Shown: piece by piece, positions 22,800 through 33,900 of the stretch
Layout of the letters: each line of letters begins with the position of its first letter
Numbering within the stretch: the stretch's first letter is position 1
Assembly: GCF_965638725.1 (NCBI RefSeq)
Contig: NC_134949.1
Span: 130,864,969 to 130,928,968, forward strand
Source of the DNA: Aptenodytes patagonicus
Taxonomy: Eukaryota > Chordata > Aves > Sphenisciformes > Spheniscidae
Reading direction: 5' to 3'
DNA length: 64,000 nucleotides
The notes under the pieces: model-generated
The model's input: the letters and a program-made list of their open reading frames with translations, nothing else
What the model was told of the DNA's origin: nothing
Database searches by the model: none
Program-made: the position numbers and the translations under genes

Positions 22800-23292
22800 G
22801 GCAAGTGGAACCTTATCAATGGATAAATAATAACAACCCATATGTTTTGATTCCAGCTGGTCCTCAACAACACTGGTAAAATTCCTAATAGATACAGGAG
22901 CACAATTTCAATATTAACACAACAGGATGCTGGGTGTACGACCTGGACAGCAGAGAGTTAAAATTACTCGAGTGAACGGAGCAAGTGCTATATGCCAAAC
23001 TGCAAAAGTTAATTTATGGCTCCCGGGCGAGAAGCTCATGTCTACTAGCTTTGCAGTAAAAAATCACAATGAAAATATTTTGGGTTTCGACGTTTTGAAC
23101 AGCCAAAGCTGGCGCCTGCCGGACAGCAGTGTGTGGTCCTTCGGTTCAAATGTCGACCCTAACCCTGATAGAAACCGGGAGGCTACAGCGCACGTACTCT
23201 GCGCAGCCCCTGCACTCCCTGGTTTAAAGATTACTAACATATCACAATACCCGATTTCTGCTGCGGCACGAAACGGAATTTCTGAGGTATAG
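22800..23292 (+). pseudogene. pro: Degraded retroviral protease
   Basis: The aspartic protease active site is visible as LIDTGA, with the catalytic Asp-Thr-Gly-Ala codons at 22891-22902. The second conserved element, ILGFDVL, lies near 23077-23097 and resembles the helix motif that follows the flap in retropepsins. Between them the frame breaks for about 20 bases (around 22905-22927) and then returns, so there are at least two small indels or an equivalent pair of lesions. A stop at 23290-23292 separates it from the reverse transcriptase frame. The region between gag and DTGA (22523-22870) is open only in short overlapping pieces and may include a dUTPase-free linker. I see no further domain there. 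Confidence 0.75.
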
Positions 23293-24325
23293 CAGACTTG
23301 GAAAAATGGCACATGGAACCCACTCCCCATACAATTCACCAGTCTGGCCAGTCCGAAAACCGGACAGGAGATGGCATCTAACAATTGATTATCAGCGCTT
23401 AAATGCCAGCACAGCCCCCCTAATGGCTGCAGTACCTAATACTGCAACTCTAACAGCCACGCTACAAGCAGCCACACACCCATGGATGGCAGTGCTAGAT
23501 GTGAAAGATATGTTCTTTATGGTCCCCTTGCAGGAGGAGGATAAAGAGAAATTTGCTTTAATGTGGGAAAGTATACAACACACCTTTAACAGACTCCCAC
23601 GGGGTATAAACATTTACCCACACTTGCTCATGCCGCACTTGCTGAACTTTTACAGACAGTCTCACTCCCTCAAGATGTGAAGCCGTACCAATACATAGAT
23701 GATATTCTAATTGGAGGGACCTCCCCTGAAAAGGTGGGGGAAGTGGCAGCAGCAGTGTGGCAAGCACTGTATAAAGCAGATGTTGAGATTCCACCTGAAA
23801 AATGTCAGGGACCAAGTAGAGAAGCAAAATTTTTAGGTACTAGGTGGATTGCAGGTAGTGCAGCAATTCCACTGGACAGCCTAAGTAAAAAAGAACAATT
23901 GCAGATGCCCCAATCTAGTAAAGAATTACAACAACTTATGGGTACTTTAGGATACTGGAGAAAACATGTACCTGGATTTTCTATGATTGCTCGCCCACTG
24001 TACTCACTTTTACGAAAGGGAAAACTGTGGAAATGGAACCCAGAACATGAAGAGGCAGTCAAAACTCTAATACAGGAATTAAAGATATATCAGTCACTGG
24101 GGCCAGGACACCCCCGCGACCCTATTACAGCAGAGTGGGGTTTTGCAGAACGTGGTACTTACTGCAATCTATTCCAGACCAGGCGGAGCGGGCCAAAGAG
24201 GCCTTTAATGTTTAGCTCAACTGCATTTAAAGAGACAGAACAGAAGTATTCCGAGTGGAAAAAGGGACTTTTGTCTTTAGTCCGAGCAGTTAAACAAGCT
24301 GAGCCACTGAGGGGTAACCCATCCG
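23293..24325 (+). pseudogene. pol: Degraded pol: reverse transcriptase, truncated before RNase H
   Basis: Reverse transcriptase blocks appear in order: fingers with TIDYQRLNA (about 23378-23407), motif A LDVKDMFF (about 23492-23521), motif B RLPRG (about 23594-23608), motif C YIDD at 23692-23703, then FLGTRW and a thumb/connection segment with LMGTLGYWRKH. A frameshift near 23610 separates motif B from motif C. The second frame then runs open from about 23612 past 24300. It reaches a connection segment including TEQKYSEWKKGLL and then breaks into unrelated sequence near 24310. The catalytic part of RNase H and all of integrase (HHCC and DDE) are missing, so this is an internal deletion rather than decay. 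The element cannot integrate by itself. Confidence 0.85.
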
Positions 24326-24344
24326 GAAAAACCCCGCCGAGACT

Positions 24345-24365
24345 TGTATTGTTTTTCCTTTCCAG
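24345..24365 (+). other. Predicted env splice acceptor
   Basis: A pyrimidine tract ending TTTCCTTTCCAG (AG at 24364-24365) sits just upstream of the env leader, in the position where simple retroviruses splice their env messenger. It survives although pol is deleted up to its doorstep. Acceptor use is inferred. Confidence 0.6.
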
Positions 24366-25647
24366 GAGTGATACCGGGAATGGCACCAGCCCACCTTCCC
24401 TGGAGATGCGGTCAGCCATTGGAGAATTGCTTATCCTTCTCACAGGAGCAATCATCATCAGCATGGACCAAATTTGGCTTATACACCAACAAGCCCGACG
24501 CACGGGGTGGAGACCCTCGCTTCCTTTATTCCTGCTAATCAATATGGTAACTATAGCACATTCTGCACCGTACATGTTTCTCAGTTGTGGGTGCAATCTA
24601 CTGTAACAGCAATTGTAAGGGAAGGCGATGAGGGCAGCTTGCCCACTGAGATTCAAAAGGTAGTTTGGGATAATGCGACTCAATTCAAAAGGGATTTCCG
24701 ATCTTGGTGGTATCTAGTTAATTTCACTTACGACCCCACCAACAGTTAAGCCACAGCTTTTGTTTTGACAATACGCAATGCTTCGGTATACGCCATACAC
24801 CCAATCATTGCGCTGGGATTAAATCGCCATGGAACTGTCCTCTATCCCTTAGAAGATGGAGCATGGGCCCAACAAAATGGGAACAAATGGCAAACTGTCC
24901 ATGTTGATGCATGTGTTGTACGAGAACAACAGGGATTTATTTGTGAAAGTAATACCACTAAGGCCCAAGACATTTGTCTTGGCACTAAACAAAATGTTTG
25001 CCATTTTGAAATACATCCTGATGAAACCCCTGAAACTGTACTTCTCTATGTTGGAAATGGATTTATTTGTATGAGAACCCTTTGTGATTCTATATTTACA
25101 GACGACACCACTGTAGAGTCATATAATCACTCAAATATCTGTATTTGTAATTTTACCAAAATCATGGCATGCGACTTTAACTATTCAGCTCCTGCCACAA
25201 CTCACCAATTGCTACAATCTAACTATACATTGTATCAAGATTTATTGCCTACCCCCACTGTAATGAATCTCACATTGGTAAGAAAACTGTTGCCACATGA
25301 TGACGTGAGTCAATTGCTAAAATGAATTCGGAACAACGAACAAACAGACAACCCTGATTACCGTCCATCATGATGCAGAGAAGATGCACCATGTCCTAGA
25401 AAGAGTGAAGAAAGATGGAGAACATCACTGGTGGGAAACTCTTTTTGGATGGTCACCAACAGCAACTGGAATTTTTAATTTGATGCTGCATCCAATTGTA
25501 GTTTTGTTAGTTTTGACCTTATTATGTTTATTGCTTATAATCATTCTGTATATCAAAGTTCGGCAAAAGGTGAAACAAATTACGTCAATCCAACATGTAA
25601 AACGTATACAATCAACTGATTCTGTATGTGAAATGGTATATAACTAG
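24366..25647 (+). pseudogene. env: Degraded env (surface and transmembrane parts)
   Basis: Env-like sequence is split over at least three frames. A leader with a hydrophobic, signal-peptide-like core (about 24511-24564) ends at a stop (24604-24606). The surface part continues in another frame (about 24534-25325) with an internal TAA at 24747-24749. It has numerous N-glycosylation sites (NAT, NFT, NAS, NTT, NHS, NYS, NYT, NLT) and paired cysteines, and stops at 25323-25325. The C-terminal part lies in a third frame (25384-25647): a WWETLFGWSPTATG element, one long hydrophobic membrane segment (about residues 34-60) and a basic cytoplasmic tail. Two frameshifts and an internal stop preclude an intact glycoprotein. 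Identification rests on position, glycosylation pattern and the membrane anchor. Confidence 0.8.
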
Positions 25648-25795
25648 CATTAATTGTGACACTTAAACTAAACAGCTTATGAAATAATTAGACTCTTACT
25701 GCTGATCTGCAATACGCCTCACATTTATGACATAGAGGCAAGAGGTAACCATACTACCACTCTGTGAGTTGATAAAGTGGATTGACTGTAGTCAC
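25648..25795 (+). other. Provirus 3' untranslated segment
   Basis: Between the env stop and the purine tract are about 150 bases with no open frame. No accessory gene is visible. Confidence 0.6.
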
Positions 25796-25804
25796 GGGGT
25801 GGAG
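25796..25804 (+). other. Polypurine tract
   Basis: GGGGTGGAG immediately precedes the TG of the 3' LTR. This is where plus-strand priming occurs in retroviruses. One T interrupts the purines. Confidence 0.7.
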
Positions 25805-26746
25805 TGTGATGGATGCACTCGACCCCTTAACCAAACTAGCGGTAGCTTGGTACAGGCTCCAAACGAGGTAGAAGCCGGAGCCGGAGCCGGGCCAAGAACT
25901 CCTCTAGTTCCAACCTATTCTCTAAAAAAGGAGTAGAGTGACACAGTGAGCATCGATGCATATGAGCTTGGAACACCGATCACACAATTAACACATGAAT
26001 AGCGGGGTGGCTTTTCCCGAGACTCATTTGTCAAGGAACAAAGAGAGTTGTGGGTACAAGGAGTCTCATGCATACCTCTCCCATCGCATGTAATTTGACT
26101 ACGAGCCGACCACTTTATCCCATAAATTTGACAGCCTAAGTGAGCCGCCTTTGAGCTCTCCCTGCCAGGCAGCGTGGCTGCATGGCGGCGATCTCCCCTG
26201 GAGCTGGGACGCCTCTCAAGGTTGCTCCTCGAGGCAGAGAGACCTTTTACCAACGGCAGATCTTTGGTAAGTGACTGATAGCAGGCTGAATTAATACTAA
26301 TGAAACATTACTAATCCATGTAGCTATTAAATATTAATTACTATAAACTCTGTATAGATAATTCCAGTAGACATAAACCGTTGTCCAAGTCTGAGACTAA
26401 GATGGGACCTGGACGCACCTAAGCTCCATCAGGAGTTTAGAGAGCAAGGGGGTCCACTCTGAACCTGGTGACTCAACAGGAGGGTCTTCCTTACCTTTTT
26501 CATCTCTGATCTCTCTGTGAATCATTCTAACTCGATTCTAACTCAATTTTCACTTGTATGTTTCTTCCATGCAGTAATTAATAAAGTGAATGTTGCCATC
26601 AAACTTATTGAACCTTGATAAACCACTGTTAAACTTTGTTAAATTCCATCGAATTTATTGAACCGTGTAAAATTATTATTCTACCTCAATAAAACATATT
26701 GCCGCTTCTCTCTTTTGAGTGAGGTGCAGTCCACTCTTTCTCAACA
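25805..26746 (+). repeat. 3' LTR of provirus
   Basis: 942 bp, the same length as the 5' LTR and offset from it by exactly 5532. TATAAA is at 26342-26347, the splice donor GTAAGT at 26267-26272, and AATAAA at 26580-26585 with a second AATAAA at 26688-26693. By eye the eight differences from the 5' LTR are all C/T or G/A. One of them truncates the antisense frame seen in the 5' LTR. Confidence 0.93.
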
Positions 26747-26751
26747 CTATC
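26747..26751 (+). other. Target site duplication, right of provirus
   Basis: CTATC, identical to 20268-20272. Confidence 0.9.
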
Positions 26752-27902
26752 TGGAGAAAGATGGCAAAGAAAAACAGATCAGGTACAGAAGGTGTCAGGT
26801 CTTGGCTGAATACCCTCCCTTCTTAGCTTTTGCTTTTCAGTTCCATTTACATTCTTCTTTTTAACCAGGGTGTGCTTTCCCATCGCTTTTGACTGAAAGA
26901 ACATTTTTATGGCAAGTTACTTTGGGCTCAATCCAGTTTTAAGCAGTTTTATAGTCAAGGACCATGTGACCAAGAGAGATATCACAGTAATTCAGGTCCA
27001 CCATGATGACTGCTGAGAAGAAAACTAAGAGATTACCTAAGAGATAGTACTGCCTTAAGTAACTGCCAACCATGATACTGCTAATTGCTATTAAGTTATG
27101 AAAAGTGCAGTATCATTTCTAACACACAGAAAGGACAGCACGTGGAGGTATGTTGGGAATGTCATGGACAATTTAATTAAAATAACTGAATATATGGTAA
27201 TTGTGGCTACATCCTACTATGATTTTTGTGACCTCAGTGGTATCCTTTCTCACACATCATTCATAAGCTCTTGGAGCGATGACTAGCCAGTCTGAATCCA
27301 TGGAAAAAGGGCCAGTCCTTGGTGTGTCACTATGTCCAGATAACAACACAACAGACAAACGACTAAGAAAACCATTTACTATAAATTAGTTGTTTGCAAC
27401 CAGAAAGCTCTTGTGAGAGCTCGTGATGCACATGGCTCAATGGAAAACAAATACAATAAGAGAATAGCAAACGTAATTAAATGGAGTTTAGAGCTGAGGC
27501 TATCTATCCAAGATCATTTGTGTTGTGTTGCCATAATATCTAGCTATGGACAAACCCACCCCATTGGATCTGGACATATTGGTTTAATAGATACTTGTTG
27601 TTTCTACATCTGTGTTTAGATTACTAAATGGCTTGTACAAAGTAAATTAAATCTCATGGCAGAACACGACATTAGAAACATTAGCTAAGCTTTACAGACC
27701 CAAATGATGGCAGAGCTATTCCAAATCACGAGTGGTGATTTATACCAATCTTTTTATTAATTAATTTATTGCCTGCCCCTAAATTGGAGAGCTGCTCTTC
27801 AAATAAAATGTCTCAGTTAAAAGAAGAACTGAACTCCAGGAAGACAGAGGACCTTGATTTAGCATAGCAAAGAGGGTAATAAGGATTGCAGGGTTTGTGA
27901 AA
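26752..27902. other. Intergenic region between provirus and junction copy
   Basis: AT-rich DNA with only short frames. It is flanked by the provirus/host junction on the left and by a 91-bp copy of that junction on the right. No gene or repeat recognised inside. Confidence 0.6.
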
Positions 27903-27993
27903 CTACCTCAATAAAACATATTGCTGCTTCTCTCTTTTGAGTGAGGTGCAGTCCACTCTTTCGCAACACTATCTGGAGAAAGATGGCGAAGAA
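27903..27993 (+). repeat. 91-bp duplicate of the provirus 3' LTR/host junction
   Basis: This stretch matches 26681-26771 at 88 of 91 positions by eye. It comprises the last 66 bases of the 3' LTR, the CTATC target duplication and about 20 bases of host flank. Similarity stops sharply on both sides. Because it includes host flank joined to the LTR, it is more easily explained as a copy of this particular junction than as an independent LTR insertion. No target duplication or further LTR sequence accompanies it. Confidence 0.8.
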
Positions 27994-30900
27994 TCGTTTC
28001 CAGTTTGAATACAGCTCCAGCAGAAATCTTGCCGAGATACCCAATTCTCTTCCCACACTTACCTCCGGACAGCAGAGCTGGTAGCTGTCCGTTTCATTCA
28101 GTGAACAGTCATATTTTGAACCATGTACTAAATAGTTATCAGTTTCTCACTATTCCACCCAAACAAGCCCATTTCAGTTATCTTTAAGGTCAGAGCTAAA
28201 GTGGGGCTGCACACATAAGGAGCTTGTCTTTACCTGCACCCTTCTGCTCAGCTCCTGCTCAGACGCCTCATTCTGTGCTCCTGGGCTGGACCACCAACAC
28301 CTCATCTCGGGTCAAGGACTTCATCACGTCTCAAGGATTCCTCCTGTTCCTCACCACCGCCAGCCATCAGTCATGTGGGTCTGGGCTAGAAGTGTTGGCT
28401 GCTTTGTTCCCTGGTCTCCCCGTGCTGCCTCACGTTCTCCCAAACACCCCCTGCCCGCACGGTGAGGGGTAAACCTGGCTGCTAACAATTCCTGCAGCGT
28501 GCGTTTGTCTGCGTACAAGCACTGATGAACTACAGTCCCTCTCCAAATATCCCTGCAAACAAACAGTGGCAATTCGAATGTTTGCTGAAAAACAAAGGAA
28601 AGGGATGCAAGCCTGGCTGAGCAGGATCATCTGCCTGCTTAGGCACAAATACTTGAGGGGACCTTTCTCCATTGTTTTCTCAGCTAATTTCCAGCTATAT
28701 ACTTAACTGCTTACCTAATTGATCACCCACTGTCAGTGTCCATGATCAAAAATACCGATAGCCTCCAGAGAGAAGTATGTTTCATTCTCCTGGGCGAAAC
28801 TGAAAGTGACAATGTTGCAAAGCCTGGAGGGTGAAGGTCGGCCTTCACGGGAGGGAGGAAGAAGAGGTGCCTATACTTTCATTAGGCAAAGAGGTCATAT
28901 TTTCAAAGGTCAGATCTTTCATCTTTCAATTCCTAGGTACAATCTGACCAGTGCTTTGAAACGCATCGCTGCTTTAGCTGTAAATAAAGAAACTTAAATT
29001 AGGCCAGTTTATGAAGCAGCACTCAAACTATAGCTTACAAGGCATCTCCTCTTTTGAGACTTGTAAAAAGCAAATTTATACCAAGACATGTTGCCTTACA
29101 ACTGGTGTCAGATTCTTGTAGAATCAGAGATTGGAAATGAACATCTCGGCAATGGTGAAAACTGCTTTGTGTTTGGAGAGCAGGAAGTTAAATGGCTAGC
29201 CTGCGTCAATTTTTCCTGCTTCAGCTTTGCAGCAGTGCTAAAACCAGACAAAAACACCAACAGCTTGCCTGCTTTTATGAATTCAGGTTGCCCTAGTTTA
29301 TATGGATGTACCTGCATGTGCGTACGTATGTGCAGTTACTCGGGGTGAATGGAAAGAAGAGCTCCACCTAGAAAAACTGTCGTGTATTTTAGGGCTGTTA
29401 CAGGCTTAGAAGGACACTGGCAAAAGCTGGTTAATGCAACTGCAAAAAATATGGCTCATAAATCAGAAAAAAGGACTGTGATGCATTTGGAGTAGCCAGT
29501 TGTGCTTTATGGATAGGGTACACTGGGGGAGTGAGTAGTGCTGCTGGACACGGAGTACAGCTGTATATACTGTATATAGGTGGTGTAGAAGACCCACGTG
29601 GCTAGGCTTGCCTTTGCCATATTAGGCAGGTGGCCCTTGGTGTGGTCTAAAGGAGTAAACAAGCTCAGTGGCCTTTTTTGTAGAATTTATCAAAATGAGT
29701 AATAGAGTAAATGTAAACTGAAGAAAGCGTGCTACTTAGTTTATTTACAAAACTAATAAAAATGCAAAAAATACAGTAATCAAATTATGTTCTCAACTAA
29801 GAATGAATCAATAGATTAATAGCTTCAAAGTGCTTCCGTACCAAATTAACACAGTAAGCAATCAAATCAAATAATGAGGCTGTCACTTTCACTCAGTCCT
29901 TGTCACTAATGAAGTTGTGCTGGGTGAGTCAGAGGAAGAGTTGTTTGCTTTCAGACCAAAAGTATCCGGCATCCTACCCAAAACATTCCTTTCACTTGGC
30001 CGGGGAGGAGCACAGGTCACACCACGCGTTTGATTTGGGCTTAGACTCTTACCAAGCAAGAATGACAGAGGCGAGTGATATTCCTCTTTCAACCTAAGTT
30101 ATGTGCAGCTCTCCAGGTACAAATAATAACTCTTCACATAACATTTCTTACAGTCTTGTGGCTGTTTCAGGGTGACGGGTGTCATTACCAATTCCCCTGC
30201 CCACGCACACAGTTTGTAGGATAGCAGATCTACCCGCTTAACACAGACGGGATCGCTGAATAATGCACGATGGCAGCTTTTGAACAGCTTTTGACCTCAT
30301 CAGAACTTCCTGACTAACTCAGCGGCAGGCTGACATTTATTTTCATGAAACTGTGAAAGGTGTTTCTCCCTGAGCTGTACACAAACACTCATTCGTAACC
30401 GGGGGAGGAGGGTGGCGGGAGGAAGAGAGAAAATAATTAGACTGAAGTCAACCTGGCAGAAGAGCAATTCGGTGAGGAGCCAGCGGTTGTGTCTGCGAGC
30501 CAGGCAAGTGCCCGCTGGCCAGGGCTGGACCATGCCCAGGAGCTGGGCAAGTGTCCGCTGGCCCAGCTGGCCCATGCTGAGTCCCTGGAGCTCAGGCGCC
30601 ACTTGATTCACTACTGGTGACACAAAAATTAATGGGAGGCAATGGAGAACGTACTGCTTGACAATCCCCCAGCAAATACACTCTAGGAGAGGCTGCGCTT
30701 TCTGATGACTGCACTGTTCCCTTCCTGAAACAAAGCTGAACCCCGATGAGTGCCGGGGATAAGAAAGGCTGGATTTATCCTGCGTAGAGATATGCTGAGA
30801 AAAAAGTCTCTGGATATTTCTCTCACTAAAATATCTCGGTAAGAGAGTTCAAAGGCAGATACTAGTGGGCTTTATCAAAAGAAAAAGCTTTCAATCCATC

Positions 30901-33900
30901 AGAGAGCAACAATGTGCGGCCCAAGGAATATGAAGATATGCTACTATAATTTCACGCTGTGTTATTTTATTCCATAAGACAAACTATTACTTGCTGTCAC
31001 AAATTTATAACGGTGACCATACAAATTAGGGTTTGATGTCACATGCAGTCTCACAGTTTAGGTAGTAGGGGAGAGAAAAAGGTAATTGCAACATGTACAA
31101 TGACAATAAAACAGCAAAGCTAGGTGGTCATGTTAGCAATTACTCCTGATGTGTGAATGTTTCCGCTATGTCTAATTTTCAAGAGGAAAATTTCTTTTAA
31201 AGAAAAATCCTTCCCAGAATTCTAATAAGGGCCAGAGGAAATGGACGGTGAACCTCGTGGTGAGTTGGGTGAGCAGCATGAACGAGAGGTAGCAGGGAAG
31301 TTAGCTGAGATGACACTTGTTGCTTCCTGACAGCTTCAGGGAGAGGATGCCAGTCAAGGGTTGACTCCGAAGACAGCAGGCACCAGCCTGGCTGTCATTG
31401 CTCGGGAAGTAGCTGGAGTGTTGCAGTCTTTGGATACGCAGTAAACAGACAATGCAAGAAAGCAGTTCAACATCACTCCTCTGAGCAGATCACCATAAGC
31501 AACAACCAGAAATATCTAGCAGGTGGTGAGAGGAAAGCCCCACAGCAAGTCTGTGTGGGTGGCTAGCAGGAGCGCGGTGGTCTGCTTCTTTTCTGATATT
31601 GTTCCAAAAAGTTGGGAGGACACCGAAGGCAACCTCTCTGGGACAATGGCATCGACTTTAGTAACTCTTCTAAGTGAGGATGAGTCAACAGAAAATGGGT
31701 TGTGTGACAGGGTAAAATGCTCTAGGGCATTCTGACTATTGCAGTAGGTGCTTGTTTAACATGGCTAGGAATACTGTTATTAAAATAAATATTTGTTGCT
31801 AAGATACTCTGTTAGTTCAATAGCCTTGAAATCTAGTTTGTGTCATTAGACTGGAGGTGCGGATATTTTATAGATACGTCATTTACAGCCATTGCAGACA
31901 GACCTAGGAGGCAGGGAGGGAACTCCTCAAACACTAATAAGAAATAAAGCGGTTACTAGCAGCAGCTCTGACCTGGAGGGCAAAGCTATCCTTGGAAGAC
32001 AAGCAGCTTGCTGAGCGGGAGCAAGAGAGAAGAGTGAGCAGGAAAACAGTGGTAAAAGAGGAGGGAGAAAAGCAGCAGGATGAGCCACAAGGGAAGGGAG
32101 CGTGCTGCCTGATAAGTGCCACCGCAGCTGCAGCACTGCTGACTTAGTCTGTGTTCACATCAGCCAGCGAGGAGGAGCAGCAGAGGCAGACCTTGGAGAC
32201 CAAGGGGTGGTCTTCTGCACCAAGGATTCGTCACCCTTACTACATGAATTTTAGGGGTTTTACTTGAGTCTGGCTCCAGACTTGTCCCATGAGCTGAGGT
32301 CCAGTCAGTGGCTGGAGCACCATAGATGTACTCCTACGGTGTGTCTCCTGAGTTAGTGTTGTCCGAGCACAAACAAGCACACAAAGATATCTTAATTTAG
32401 GTCAGCATAAGCCTACTTTTTAGGCCTCTAGCCCATGGTGTAGAAACATTTATTCCAGCCTTCCTAAAGCAAATTCTCTGTACCATTAAGAGGGGGAAAG
32501 AGGTGTCCCTAGAAACTTCCATATATGAATTCAGCATCTTTGACTGAGCATCTCTCTCTCTCTTTCCGTTGATAATTTAAGAAATGAGTAGGAAATGCTG
32601 GATGACTCATTCCACCAGAGGTACTGCTTTTCTGAGGAGGATCAGCAGCTTTTTAAAGAAAAGGCAGTGGCAGTAGCCTGTCTTTCTCTTCATCTGCCTC
32701 TCCCTGCCCTCTCACCATGTAATAAGACTAGGGGGTAGAAAATGTGCCTTGAGTTTGAGCAGCCTTGGCTCCATGCTTTCATCAGCCTAAGAAGATCTGG
32801 TTTTGTCTGATATGAGAGTATGCCAACCTCAGCATGAAGGGGAGCCAGGGAGGGAGCGTGAGGAACCCTCTGTCTCTCCTGTTGACAGGGGACCCCTGTG
32901 CAATAATTAATGGGTCTTAGCTCCTAAGCCTCAAGGGGCTCAGCAAGAAAGCTAGCAAGAGGGAGTCTGAGTCTCATCTGGGAAGTGGCAGGAGGTTGGG
33001 CTCCTTGCAATGTGTCAGTAATAACAGAAGTGGTCACCAAGTAGGATCCAGGTTGTTTTGGGAGAAGAACTGACTGCCTCTTCTTCAAGGCTAACCGGAG
33101 CCATTTTCCTCTTGCCTCCTCTGCTTCTGGCTCCACCACCCTCACCTTCCAGCCAGGGGGGGAGTCAGAGTAAGCAGGGAGGTTCTTCACGTGTTTAGGT
33201 GTCTACCAGAACAGGTCCCGGGGGTGTACCGTACCCTGCCCACACATGCAGGCACCAGAAAAGTCCCAGTCTGCAGACCTCCTTACCAGCAAGCATGTGA
33301 AAGCTTGAAAAGCATCACCCCTCTCCTGCTAGAGACTGAGTCAAAAGGGAAAGCACCAGGGTTGGATCCTGGTTTCAGACACAGAAATCCTGGGGCAATG
33401 CTGGCACACAAAGGAAATTTCCCACGTATTCTCCCTTTTTCTTGGGGCTTTAGCAGCTGATATGTTATTAACATTTATATTTCCCAATTCAGTTTATACC
33501 ATTTCATTACAAAGGGCTTTGCCAGATGGTAACCCTTGCTGTAGCAGTTTAAGAAGTTATTGCCTCCAGCTGCCCGCTCTGTCCCTCCGTTCAAAGTTAT
33601 GACCTTGTAAGAGTCAGCAGAAGGGGACGTGCACCCAACTGCATCTGCTCCTGTTCACAATCCCGCACATTAACGCCTTCAACTAATACCGTGGACCATA
33701 ATTTGGAGCAACCAAGGAACAGGTGACATTTCCTTCTCCTCACATTGCTAAGGGGGCAATAATCTTTGCAACTGGGAGTGAGTGGCAGCTGGAGTTGGTC
33801 ACATATTAAAGCAGTAGCTCAAGTTTCTCAAAGTTCATGTGTGGCAGTCGTAAGCTGTGCTGGTCCTAGAAGGACTTTACTTATATAGTAATATAGGTAC

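Larger units (their letters stand above)
20273..26746 (+). mobile_element. Full-length endogenous retrovirus, defective, two LTRs
   Basis: The provirus is 6474 bp: a 942-bp 5' LTR, a 4590-bp interior and a 942-bp 3' LTR, framed by 5-bp CTATC duplications. LTRs begin TG and end CA. A perfect 18-base primer site for tRNA-Ser follows the 5' LTR, and a purine tract precedes the 3' LTR. Interior order is gag, protease, reverse transcriptase, env; integrase and most of RNase H are absent. Every gene carries stops or frameshifts, so no complete viral protein can be made. The two LTRs differ by eye at eight positions, all transitions, with no length change, indicating a recent insertion. The tRNA-Ser primer and Gag character suggest an avian group possibly related to the chicken ENS-1/ERNI elements. 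That relation is my inference and unverified. Confidence 0.95.

Noticed and set aside
27903..27993. Independent solo LTR or LTR fragment
   Set aside because: It carries the same host flank as the provirus junction and lacks its own target duplication, so local copying of the junction fits better.
32550..32565. CT dinucleotide run as a regulatory GAGA element
   Set aside because: A short simple repeat with no other supporting signal.
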